From contig NZ_KE384221.1 in NCBI RefSeq assembly GCF_000424665.1, forward strand, positions 62,001 through 126,000: DNA of 64,000 nucleotides. Reading direction: 5' to 3'. The translations under genes were made by a program, and so were the position numbers. This DNA comes from Salinimicrobium terrae DSM 17865. GTDB taxonomy: Bacteria; Bacteroidota; Bacteroidia; Flavobacteriales; Flavobacteriaceae. The number at the start of each line of letters is the position of its first letter. Position 1 is the first letter of the stretch. Shown here piece by piece: positions 14,419 through 21,505 of this stretch. Below the pieces are notes generated by a model, which saw only the letters and a program-made list of their open reading frames with translations, searched no databases and was not told where the DNA came from.

Positions 14419-15196
14419 TCAACCAAAACTTAGTGTGGTCGGAGCTGGGCCGGGAGATCCTGAATTGATAACAATTAAAGCTGTCAATACCTTGAAAGCG
14501 GCTAATGTAGTGTTGTATGATGCCCTTATCAACAGGGAATTATTGGACTACGCACCGCAGGCAGAACATATTTTCGTGGGGAAACGTAAAGACAAACATC
14601 GCTATTCCCAGGACGAGATAAATGAATTGATCGTAAAGTATGCCCGCCAACGCGGACACGTGGTGCGGCTAAAGGGTGGTGATCCTTTTATCTTTGGACG
14701 TGGTTCTGAAGAAATTGATTATGCCAGGAGTAAAGGGTTAGAAACTACAGTTGTTTCAGGAATAACATCTTCAATTTCGGTGCCTGCCAATGTGGGGATT
14801 CCGTTGACAAAAAGAGGGATTTCTGAAAGCTTTTGGGTGATCACAGGTACTACTACTCAGCGGAAACTTTCAGAAGACGTGCGGCTGGCGGCACAATCTA
14901 CCGCAACCGTTGTGATTTTGATGGGAATGGGAAAACTGAATGAGATCGTAGATATTTTCAGTCACTATGGAAAAGAAGATACTCCTGTGGGGATCATCCA
15001 GAATGGTACAACCGTAAACGAAAGATCAGGGTTTGGCCGCATCCGGAATATCGAAAAAGTGGTTTCCGAAAAAGGGCTTACATCTCCTGCAATTATTGTC
15101 ATTGGAGAAGTGGTAAACGAAAGGCCAAAATTACAGGCTGTTTTTGCACACGTGATTCAAGAGAATAATTATTTTAATTCCCCCATTGGGGGCTAG
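14411..15196 (+). CDS. cobA: Uroporphyrinogen-III C-methyltransferase
   Basis: Methylates uroporphyrinogen III twice with SAM to give precorrin-2, the first step to siroheme. 261 residues from GTG 14411, chosen because AAGGAGG precedes it and N-termini of the family begin close to KLSVVGAGPGDPELIT. SAM-binding motifs are intact: GAGPGDPELIT, RLKGGDPFIFGRG and VVSGITSS. It overlaps the sulfite reductase by 8 nt, and the next gene begins 11 nt after its stop. The tail NSPIGG is encoded by CCCCCATTGGGGG, a small hairpin, which probably reflects a repeat at the gene end. The product serves the sulfite reductase, not cobalamin synthesis, judging from context. Confidence 0.92.
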   Translation: MFNQPKLSVVGAGPGDPELITIKAVNTLKAANVVLYDALINRELLDYAPQAEHIFVGKRKDKHRYSQDEINELIVKYARQRGHVVRLKGGDPFIFGRGSEEIDYARSKGLETTVVSGITSSISVPANVGIPLTKRGISESFWVITGTTTQRKLSEDVRLAAQSTATVVILMGMGKLNEIVDIFSHYGKEDTPVGIIQNGTTVNERSGFGRIRNIEKVVSEKGLTSPAIIVIGEVVNERPKLQAVFAHVIQENNYFNSPIGG

Positions 15197-15207
15197 GGGG
15201 CTGGAGA

Positions 15208-15801
15208 ATGGAAGAAAGAAACGAACTATATCCTGTTTTTTTAAAAGTCAACAAATTAAATATTCTTATCATCGGCGGCGGAAATGTAGGTCATGAAAAA
15301 CTTCATTTTTTACTGAAGTCAAGTCCTAATGCCAATGTTGAAGTAGTCGCAAAATGGTTTCTACCGGAGACTGAAGAACTGGCCAAAAAACATGGTTTGA
15401 AGATCACCAAAAGCAGGTATAAAAAGAAACAGCTTAAAAAACGGCATGTGGTTATTGCAGCTACAAACGATGAAAAGCTAAATAAAAGAATATATAGCCA
15501 CGCTAAAAAAAGGTATTTACTCGCAAACATTGCAGACACGCCAGAGCTGTGTGATTTTTATATGGGCGGCATTGTCAACAAAGGACATGTAAAGATCGCA
15601 ATATCTACCAACGGGAAATCACCAACAACAGCAAAGCGACTGCGGCAGTTTTTTGAAGAGGTAATACCCGAAAATATCAACCAGATGGTTGAAAATTTAA
15701 ATGAATACCGCTCGACCATTAAAGGGGATTTTGATGAGAAAGTGAACCAGATGAATAAAATAACCGAATCCTTAAAAGCAAAAAGAGAAAGTAATGATTA
15801 A
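15208..15801 (+). CDS. Precorrin-2 dehydrogenase / sirohydrochlorin ferrochelatase (CysG N-terminal type)
   Basis: 197 residues with the Rossmann motif LIIGGGNVGHEK at 20-31, VIAATNDEKLN and a following IADTPELCDFYMGGIVNKGHVKIAISTNGKSPTTAKRLR, as in the N-terminal half of CysG and in Met8. It oxidises precorrin-2 with NAD and inserts iron, finishing siroheme. The methyltransferase half is supplied separately by cobA upstream. It overlaps the following oxidoreductase gene by 8 nt. Two lysine-rich stretches (TKSRYKKKQLKKRH and SHAKKRY) are conspicuous but lie in surface loops. Confidence 0.9.
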   Translation: MEERNELYPVFLKVNKLNILIIGGGNVGHEKLHFLLKSSPNANVEVVAKWFLPETEELAKKHGLKITKSRYKKKQLKKRHVVIAATNDEKLNKRIYSHAKKRYLLANIADTPELCDFYMGGIVNKGHVKIAISTNGKSPTTAKRLRQFFEEVIPENINQMVENLNEYRSTIKGDFDEKVNQMNKITESLKAKRESND

Positions 15802-16855
15802 GACAGACATCCTCATAATAGGAGCCGGACCAACCGGATTGTTCACCGTATTCGAAGCGGGACTTTTAAAGCTAAAGACACATTTAATAGATGCTTTGCC
15901 GCAGCCGGGAGGGCAGTGTTCAGAAATATATCCAAAGAAACCCATTTATGATATTCCTGCTTTTCCCGAAATTCTTGCGGGAGATCTGGTAAATAACTTA
16001 ATGGAGCAGATCAAACCCTTTAATCCCGGATTCACTCTCGGGGAACGGGCCGAGACTATTGAGAGATTAGAAGACGATAGTTTTGTGGTGACCACTAACA
16101 AAGGAACCCGACATAATGCTCCGGTAGTAGCGATTGCGGGAGGTTTAGGTTCTTTCGAACCTCGAAAGCCACCTATTTCCAACATTGCAGATTATGAGGA
16201 GAAAGGTGTGGAGTATTTTATAAAAGATCCTGAAGTTTATCGCAACAAGAAGGTTGTTATAGCCGGGGGAGGAGATTCAGCTTTGGATTGGGCAATTTTC
16301 CTGGCCGATGTAGCTGCTGAAGTTTCTCTCGTACATAGAAGAAATGAATTTCGAGGAGCGCTGGATTCTGTGGAGCGACTTTCTGAACTTGCCAAACTGG
16401 GTAAAGTAGAATTAATCACAAATGCTGAAGTAGTAGGACTCAAAGGAGAAAATGAACTGGAGCACGTAGTGATAAGGCATAATGATAAGGCCCGCGGGGA
16501 GGAGCTGAAAGTCACAGATCATTTTATTCCTCTTTTCGGACTTTCTCCAAAGTTAGGGCCTATTGGAAACTGGGGACTGGAAATAGAGAAAAATGCCATT
16601 AAGGTCGATAACTCTTACGATTACCAGACCAACATCCCCGGCATTTACGCAATTGGTGATGTCAACACCTATAAAGGAAAGCTGAAACTGATTCTTTCAG
16701 GATTTCATGAGGCGGCCATTATGTGTCAGAGCGCTTACCAGCGAATTAATCCAAACAAGAAGTATGTTCTAAAATATACCACTGTTGGCGGAGTAGAAGG
16801 ATTTGACGGCACTAAAAAAGAAGCAAAGCGAGAAGTGGTACAGAGCATCGGCTAG
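15794..16855 (+). CDS. Ferredoxin--NADP+ reductase, thioredoxin-reductase-like type
   Basis: 353-residue two-domain flavoprotein: FAD motif GAGPTG at 10-15, PQPGGQCSEIYP near 36-47, NADPH motif VVIAGGGDSALDWA in the middle, and YAIGDVNTYKGKLKLI near the end. The CxxC redox pair of thioredoxin reductase is missing (only one Cys in PGGQCSE), so it belongs with the YumC/ONFR-type ferredoxin reductases. As last gene of the sulfur operon it most likely passes NADPH electrons via ferredoxin to the siroheme reductase. No ferredoxin gene is adjacent. Confidence 0.88.
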   Translation: MIKTDILIIGAGPTGLFTVFEAGLLKLKTHLIDALPQPGGQCSEIYPKKPIYDIPAFPEILAGDLVNNLMEQIKPFNPGFTLGERAETIERLEDDSFVVTTNKGTRHNAPVVAIAGGLGSFEPRKPPISNIADYEEKGVEYFIKDPEVYRNKKVVIAGGGDSALDWAIFLADVAAEVSLVHRRNEFRGALDSVERLSELAKLGKVELITNAEVVGLKGENELEHVVIRHNDKARGEELKVTDHFIPLFGLSPKLGPIGNWGLEIEKNAIKVDNSYDYQTNIPGIYAIGDVNTYKGKLKLILSGFHEAAIMCQSAYQRINPNKKYVLKYTTVGGVEGFDGTKKEAKREVVQSIG

Positions 16856-16892
16856 AATTTCTGGGATATACTGTTTTTAATAAAATTGACCT

Positions 16893-16911
16893 CCCTTTCC
16901 TTCGGGAAGGG
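16893..16911. repeat. GC hairpin after the sulfur operon
   Basis: CCCTTTCC-TTC-GGGAAGGG, a compact 8-bp hairpin followed by GCGGGGGATGG but without a T run. Similar CCCTTTCC-TTCGGGAAAGGG hairpins are frequent intergenic repeats in flavobacteria. It may still assist transcript ending or stability. Confidence 0.4.
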
Positions 16912-16959
16912 CGGGGGATGGATGATGATGTGATGGAAGGTTAAGGAATAGATTTTCCC

Positions 16960-16967
16960 TAACTTTG
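16960..16967 (+). promoter_or_regulatory. -7 promoter element TAACTTTG of the OsmC gene
   Basis: Exact TAnnTTTG, 17 nt before the ATG at 16985. No good TTG at the expected distance. Confidence 0.5.
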
Positions 16968-16984
16968 CGCAAATTCTATTTACA

Positions 16985-17410
16985 ATGAAGATCCATCTTA
17001 AAAGGCTCAACGAAAATTATCATTTTGAAACTGTAAATGAGCGCGGCGATGTAGTGCATCTCGACAACAAGAGCGAGCCAAATCCACAGGGAGCAAGCCC
17101 TATGGAATTACTGCTTATGGGCATTGCAGGTTGCAGCAGTATTGACATTGTGATGATCCTGAAGAAGCAGCAACTGGAGATGACCAACCTTGAGATGGAT
17201 GTTGAAGGTTTCCGTGTGGACGGAGCTGTTCCGAATGTTTTTAAAAGAATTCACCTTAAAATTGTCATAGACGGAGAAATTCCTGAAAACAAAGCCATTC
17301 GGGCGGTAGACCTATCCCTGGAGAAATATTGTTCGGTTGCAAAGATGCTTGAAAAAACAGCTGAAATTACTTCGGAAGTTATATTAAACGGTTCGCCGGT
17401 TAGAAAGTAA
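16985..17410 (+). CDS. OsmC/Ohr family peroxiredoxin-like protein
   Basis: 141 residues. The two conserved cysteines are in MGIAGCSSIDIVMIL (C50) and LEKYCSVAKML, as in OsmC-type thiol peroxidases; the preceding GASPMELLLMGIAG is typical of the YhfA branch. The role is reduction of organic or inorganic hydroperoxides, or an uncharacterised thiol chemistry. It is next to the sulfur operon but has its own promoter element, so any link to sulfur metabolism is only by position. The PagL-like gene follows after 19 nt. Confidence 0.88.
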   Translation: MKIHLKRLNENYHFETVNERGDVVHLDNKSEPNPQGASPMELLLMGIAGCSSIDIVMILKKQQLEMTNLEMDVEGFRVDGAVPNVFKRIHLKIVIDGEIPENKAIRAVDLSLEKYCSVAKMLEKTAEITSEVILNGSPVRK

Positions 17411-17429
17411 TTCAGGTGTCATTTCCCCC

Positions 17430-18521
17430 ATGAGACAATTTCTGCTTCTCCTTTTTCTTTGCCTTAGCATCCGGGGTTTTTCCCAGGAGAAGCATTATAC
17501 TGTAGAGGCAAATTATTTCTACGGAAGCATCTGGGAGCACAATCCCAATATTTCTCATCTCATTACCGAACATCCCCATGGAATGTTGTTGCACTTCAAC
17601 CGGAAGACCTATGGGGACCAACCCTGGGAGCGACGGTACAACTATCCCAACGTTGGTTTTTCGCTGTCCTACCAGGATTTCAAAAATGAGCATTTGGGAG
17701 AGAACTTTGGTGCTTATGCCCATCTCGGATTCTACATCTTAAACCGGCACCTTTTGCTGAAGGTAGGTCAGGGGCTGGCAGTAACTACAAATCCATATCA
17801 TCCTGATGATAACTACCGTAACAATGCCTACGGCTCGCGGCTGCTGAGTTCCACGATCTTCACCGGGAATTTCCAGTTCGAAAACCTCATTGGGGGTGTC
17901 GGATTTCAAACCGGCCTCTCCCTTATCCATTACTCTAACGCCGATTTTAAATCTCCAAATAGCTCCACCAATACCATTGCCTGGAGTGCAGGACTTAATT
18001 ACGATTTCAATCACGCCTCCCAAAGAGAGTTTATAGAAAAGGAACCAAAAATGCCATTTTCGGCACCCATACGATATAATCTTGTATTACGGGGTGGTGT
18101 GAATACTACAGGGGTCATAGGTTCGGAATCCTACCCTTTTCTCACTATTTCGGCTTACGCCGATAAATCTTTGAATCATAAAAGCACGTTGCATGCCGGA
18201 GCTGAACTTTTCCTGTCCAGGGCACTGGAAGAGTATATTTACTTTTATTCGGTCGCGTTTCCACTGGTCGGTACCACCGGAGATGAAGATGCAAAGCGGG
18301 TGGGAGTTTTTGTTGGGCATCAGCTTACTTTCAGGAAGCTTTCCTTTATAACACATCTGGGATATTATGCCTATTACCCTTATGATCATTATGTTGACCG
18401 TATCTATAACCGTATCGGTCTTCAAAGGGAAATTTATAAAGACCTTTTTGGTTCTGTAACTGTGAGATCACATGGTGCCAATGCCGAAGCAGTGGAATTT
18501 TCAATTGGATACAGGTTATGA
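17430..18521 (+). CDS. Acyloxyacyl hydrolase / PagL-like lipid A deacylase
   Basis: 363 residues, with signal peptide MRQFLLLLFLCLSIRGFS. The mature protein looks like a beta-barrel (alternating strands such as VGFSLSYQDF and FGAYAHLGFYIL). The sequence LSLIHYSNADF carries H167, S169 and N170, matching the HxSN catalytic motif of PagL, which removes an acyl chain from lipid A in the outer membrane. It is about twice the length of Pseudomonas PagL, with a C-terminal barrel extension. An inverted copy of the 27-bp dispersed palindrome (18041-18067) lies in frame and encodes EPKMPFSAP. Overlaps the next gene by 4 nt. Confidence 0.8.
   Translation: MRQFLLLLFLCLSIRGFSQEKHYTVEANYFYGSIWEHNPNISHLITEHPHGMLLHFNRKTYGDQPWERRYNYPNVGFSLSYQDFKNEHLGENFGAYAHLGFYILNRHLLLKVGQGLAVTTNPYHPDDNYRNNAYGSRLLSSTIFTGNFQFENLIGGVGFQTGLSLIHYSNADFKSPNSSTNTIAWSAGLNYDFNHASQREFIEKEPKMPFSAPIRYNLVLRGGVNTTGVIGSESYPFLTISAYADKSLNHKSTLHAGAELFLSRALEEYIYFYSVAFPLVGTTGDEDAKRVGVFVGHQLTFRKLSFITHLGYYAYYPYDHYVDRIYNRIGLQREIYKDLFGSVTVRSHGANAEAVEFSIGYRL
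18041..18067. repeat. Dispersed palindromic element, copy B, inside the PagL-like gene
   Basis: The inverse complement differs from copy A (5686-5712) at 3 of 27 positions. Core on this strand: CAAAAATGCCATTTTCG. It is in frame and adds no stop. Confidence 0.65.
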
Positions 18522-19288
18522 CAGCGCTACTAAAAAAATATCTGCTGATTTTCCCCTTTTTGAGCCTACTGCTGTTGTCAAGTTGCGACACTGAAGACGC
18601 GCCAGATTGTTTCCAGACTTCCGGAGAAATAGTCGAAAAAGAACTTCAGGTTGAACCATTTAATGAGCTTATTGTGTTTGAAGACATAGATCTTTTTATC
18701 GAACAAGGCACAGAATATAAGGTAGTGGTTAAGACCGGAGAAAATCTTTTAAATGAGATCTCTGCAGAAGTTATTGACGACCGACTTATTCTAAGGAACG
18801 ATAGCGGTTGTAATTTTTTTCGTGAATATGATGTGACCAGCATTCATGTCACCGTGCCCAATCTCGTATGGATTCAAAATGCAGGAAACCGGGTTATTAA
18901 TAGCGTTGGGGAATTGCATTTTAAAAACATCTGGCTGCGCAGTTTAAATCAGGAACGGGCAAAGGGAGTTTATACCGTAGGAGATTTTGATCTGCATCTG
19001 TTTTCAGAAAATGTTCGGGTGACAGGAGATGATTTTTCAAACTTCTTTCTCCGTGGGGAAACCGATTATCTGAACCTGTATATTGCTAACGGCGATGGAA
19101 GGGTGGAGGCGCAGGACCTGATTGCCGGCACGGTTGAAATTCAGCACCGGGGAACGAACAAGCTTATTGTGAATCCGCAGCAGGTTTTGAAAGGTGAGAT
19201 AAGAAGTACTGGAGATGTTATTTCAGTAAACAGGCCGCCGGTGGTGGAGCTAGAGAGTTTCTATACCGGAAAGTTGTTTTTTAATTAA
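18518..19288 (+). CDS. DUF2807 (head-GIN domain) lipoprotein
   Basis: 256 residues. The N-terminus ends in LLLLSSC with Cys23 as the lipidation site, so the protein is a lipoprotein. The rest is a repetitive beta-solenoid-like DUF2807 domain (FNELIVFEDIDLFIEQGTEYKVVVKTGENL, then NVRVTGDDFSNFFLRGETDYLNLYI). These domains are common in Bacteroidota cell-surface or periplasmic proteins of unknown role. Overlap with the PagL-like gene (ATGA) suggests the two are co-expressed and perhaps act together at the outer membrane. Confidence 0.85.
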   Translation: MTALLKKYLLIFPFLSLLLLSSCDTEDAPDCFQTSGEIVEKELQVEPFNELIVFEDIDLFIEQGTEYKVVVKTGENLLNEISAEVIDDRLILRNDSGCNFFREYDVTSIHVTVPNLVWIQNAGNRVINSVGELHFKNIWLRSLNQERAKGVYTVGDFDLHLFSENVRVTGDDFSNFFLRGETDYLNLYIANGDGRVEAQDLIAGTVEIQHRGTNKLIVNPQQVLKGEIRSTGDVISVNRPPVVELESFYTGKLFFN

Positions 19289-19291
19289 TTT

Positions 19292-19326
19292 AACCCTTTC
19301 AGGGTTTGAAACCGTGGAAGGGTTGT
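19292..19326. repeat. AACCCTTTCAGGGTT-type intergenic repeat, copy 1
   Basis: AACCCTTTCAGGGTTTG then AAACCGTGGAAGGGTTGT. A related copy is at 31629-31669. It is an imperfect stem-loop unit in non-coding DNA. Confidence 0.6.
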
Positions 19327-19349
19327 GGGGAGAGGGATGATCAGAACCT

Positions 19350-19382
19350 AACCTGCAAGGTCTTTTTTTGACCTTGTAGGTT
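19350..19382. repeat. 13-bp inverted repeat between convergent genes
   Basis: AACCTGCAAGGTC and GACCTTGTAGGTT flank a run of seven T's; a third half-copy, ACCTTGCAGGT, lies at 19454-19464. This 188-bp region separates the DUF2807 gene from gldA, which converge. The hairpin may act as a terminator, but no T run follows it. Confidence 0.5.
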
Positions 19383-19476
19383 TGTCCTTAGGAGCCGAGA
19401 AATATTAATGAGTCCGTAAACGCTTTTATAAAAAGACCTAAAATGTTTTTAAAACCTTGCAGGTCAGCATTGGAAT

Positions 19477-20376
19477 TTATTTCTTCAAAGTCAATTCTGA
19501 AAATAAATTCTGAAGATTTTTATTTTTCCTGTTCAGTTGCAGGGTTTTTAATCCGTTGTCGTGGGCAAAATCAAAGACGGTTGGCCGCATGTCTTTTTGA
19601 GTGTCAAATGTAAGCTCATAAACGAATCCGCCGGTATTTCTGGTGTTTATTAGATAGGGAAGTCGTTGAAGTGCAACTTCTTCAATTCGATAGTCGAATT
19701 CCACTTCAAGGATCTGCACCTGTTCATCGCGGAGTTCGGCAAGACGTTTATCGGCTACAATTCTGCCTTTGTTGATAATGATCACCCGCTCGCACAAAGC
19801 CTCAACTTCGCTCATAATATGAGTAGAGAGGAAAATAGTTTTTTCTTTTCCGGTTTGTTTAATTAATTCTCTAATCTCAACTAATTGATTGGGATCAAGA
19901 CCGGTTGTCGGCTCATCGAGGATCAACACAGAGGGATCGTGCAGTAAGGCATTTGCAAGTCCTACCCGTTGCCGGTATCCTTTGGAAAGATGCTCGATCT
20001 TTTTATTGGCTTCGGGGGAAAGTCCCGTCTGAATAATTACTTCTTCAATTCGCTTTTTTGGGACCTTGTAAATAGCTGCATTGAATTCCAGATATTCACG
20101 CACATACATTTCGGTATAGAGGGAATTGTGTTCGGGCAGGTAGCCGGTACTTTTCTGCGCCTTCAGCATATCTTCAGTCAAAGGATATCCGTTTACAGTA
20201 GCTTCGCCAAAAGAAGGTTGCAGATAGCCGGTAAGGATCTTCATTAAAGTTGATTTTCCGGCGCCGTTTGGTCCAAGAAAACCTACAATTTCTCCTTTTT
20301 GTATAGAAAAAGAAACTTCATCGAGTGCTTTTTGTTCCCCGTAGTATTTTGAGATCTTATTTACCTGTATAGACAT
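19477..20376 (-). CDS. gldA: Gliding-motility ABC transporter ATP-binding protein GldA
   Basis: 299-residue ABC ATPase: Walker A GPNGAGKST at 35-43, signature LSKGYRQRVGLANALL, Walker B VLILDEPTTGLDP, H-loop STHIMSEV. The C-terminal ~85 residues (EVEFDYRIEEVALQRLPYL to the end) match GldA-type proteins in length. In Flavobacterium, GldA with GldF and GldG forms an ABC transporter linked to gliding. gldF and gldG are not in this window. Other 'efflux' ABC-A proteins are similar, so the name rests on length and organism context. Confidence 0.82.
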   Translation of the reverse strand: MSIQVNKISKYYGEQKALDEVSFSIQKGEIVGFLGPNGAGKSTLMKILTGYLQPSFGEATVNGYPLTEDMLKAQKSTGYLPEHNSLYTEMYVREYLEFNAAIYKVPKKRIEEVIIQTGLSPEANKKIEHLSKGYRQRVGLANALLHDPSVLILDEPTTGLDPNQLVEIRELIKQTGKEKTIFLSTHIMSEVEALCERVIIINKGRIVADKRLAELRDEQVQILEVEFDYRIEEVALQRLPYLINTRNTGGFVYELTFDTQKDMRPTVFDFAHDNGLKTLQLNRKNKNLQNLFSELTLKK

Positions 20377-20533
20377 AACAGCTTTTTTTCAAAAGTAATT
20401 GAAGTTTTTTAAAAGGAAGAAGTTTTTAAGAAGGTAACTCAAGGAGTACTAAATCAGCGCAATCGTTCTCGTGATTTTTTCAGGAAAAAATATCGTTTTT
20501 TAAAAATATATGCTACATTAGCTTATTACAAAG

Positions 20534-20617
20534 ATGAAAATGAACAATTTATTAATCTGGAACGCCTGGTATTATTTTTATTTCTATAGCAGAGATAGGA
20601 TCGGGGGTGCCGTATAA
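20534..20617 (+). CDS. Aromatic (Trp/Tyr/Phe-rich) leader peptide of the pheA operon
   Basis: 27 codons from ATG 20534 (a second in-frame ATG is at 20540) to TAA. The centre reads LLIWNAWYYFYFYS, with two Trp, four Tyr and two Phe among codons 9-18. ATCGGG at 20600-20605, 12 nt after the last Tyr codon, is complementary to CCCGAT (20642-20647) in the 5' arm of the terminator at 20638-20668. This is the same geometry as the Met/Cys attenuators upstream of metY. Stalling on uncharged aromatic tRNAs would let the aromatic operon be transcribed. A TACATTAG -7-like element lies at 20514-20521. Confidence 0.9.
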   Translation: MKMNNLLIWNAWYYFYFYSRDRIGGAV

Positions 20618-20637
20618 TTAAATAAAAATTATAACTG

Positions 20638-20668
20638 AAATCCCGATGTAAGCATCGGGATTTTTTTT
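20638..20668 (+). terminator. Attenuator terminator of the aromatic operon
   Basis: AAATCCCGATG pairs perfectly with CATCGGGATTT around TAAG and is followed by a run of T's, ending ~10 nt before pheA. The 5' arm can instead pair with ATCGGG in the leader ORF. Confidence 0.92.
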
Positions 20669-20677
20669 GCTTTTAAA

Positions 20678-21505
20678 ATGGAAGAAAAGATTGCCATACA
20701 GGGAATAAAAGGTTCTTTCCACCACCAGGTGGCTCAGGAATATTTTGGTAAAGAAGTTTTAGTTGATGAATGCCGGTCCTTCAAAGAAGTGGTTGACAGT
20801 TTGTTGACGAACCGGTCTATAAGTGCAGTAATGGCTTTAGAAAATTCTACAGCGGGTACTATACTTCCAAATTACGCCCTTATTGATGAGAACAATCTTC
20901 AGATAAAAGGGGAACATTATATTCCCATTTTTATGAATTTCATGGCCCTTTCCGGCCAAAAAATAGCTGATATAAAAAAGGTTTGTTCTCACCCCATGGC
21001 TCTTCTCCAGTGCCAGACATTTTTTAAGGATTATCCTCATTTGGAACTTATTGAAGACACAGATACTGCCGAAGTGGCAAAAAGGATAAGGGAGCAAAAC
21101 CTGAAAGGAGTTGCAGCTATAGCAAGCAAGGCAGCGGCTAAATTTTATGACCTGGAGATCCTGGAGGAAGGTATTCAAACCATGAAGAGCAACTCCACCC
21201 GTTTCCTTGTGCTTTCTTCTAAAAATGCGGCTCCTGTGGTCAACGGGGCAAATAAAGCATCTCTTAAATTCGTACTTGAAAACAAAAAGGGAAGTTTAGT
21301 AAGTGTGCTGAATATTTTAAGGGATTTTGATCTTGATATGACTAAGATCCAAAGTGTTCCCGTGGTGGATGTTCCCTGGAAATATGCATTTTTTATAGAT
21401 GTGCTGTTCCAGGATGAAGAGGAGTTACACAAAGTAACTGAGGTCCTGGGGGGATTAACCCAGGAATTAAAAGTATTAGGAATTTATAAAAGCGGCTTAT
21501 TATGA
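20678..21505 (+). CDS. pheA: Prephenate dehydratase
   Basis: Converts prephenate to phenylpyruvate in phenylalanine synthesis. 275 residues: catalytic domain with IAIQGIKGSFHHQVAQEYF at the start, ALENSTAGTI and the TRF motif (174-176); then an ACT domain (SLKFVLENKKGSLVSVLNILRDFDLDMTKIQSVPV), the usual site of phenylalanine feedback. No chorismate mutase domain is present; that activity comes from the gene at 23503. It starts 10 nt after the attenuator terminator and overlaps the aminotransferase by 4 nt. Confidence 0.95.
   Translation: MEEKIAIQGIKGSFHHQVAQEYFGKEVLVDECRSFKEVVDSLLTNRSISAVMALENSTAGTILPNYALIDENNLQIKGEHYIPIFMNFMALSGQKIADIKKVCSHPMALLQCQTFFKDYPHLELIEDTDTAEVAKRIREQNLKGVAAIASKAAAKFYDLEILEEGIQTMKSNSTRFLVLSSKNAAPVVNGANKASLKFVLENKKGSLVSVLNILRDFDLDMTKIQSVPVVDVPWKYAFFIDVLFQDEEELHKVTEVLGGLTQELKVLGIYKSGLL

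Noticed and set aside
19350-19382. Intrinsic terminator between the DUF2807 gene and gldA
   Set aside because: The hairpin has its T run in the loop rather than after the stem, and a third half-copy nearby suggests a repeat family instead.
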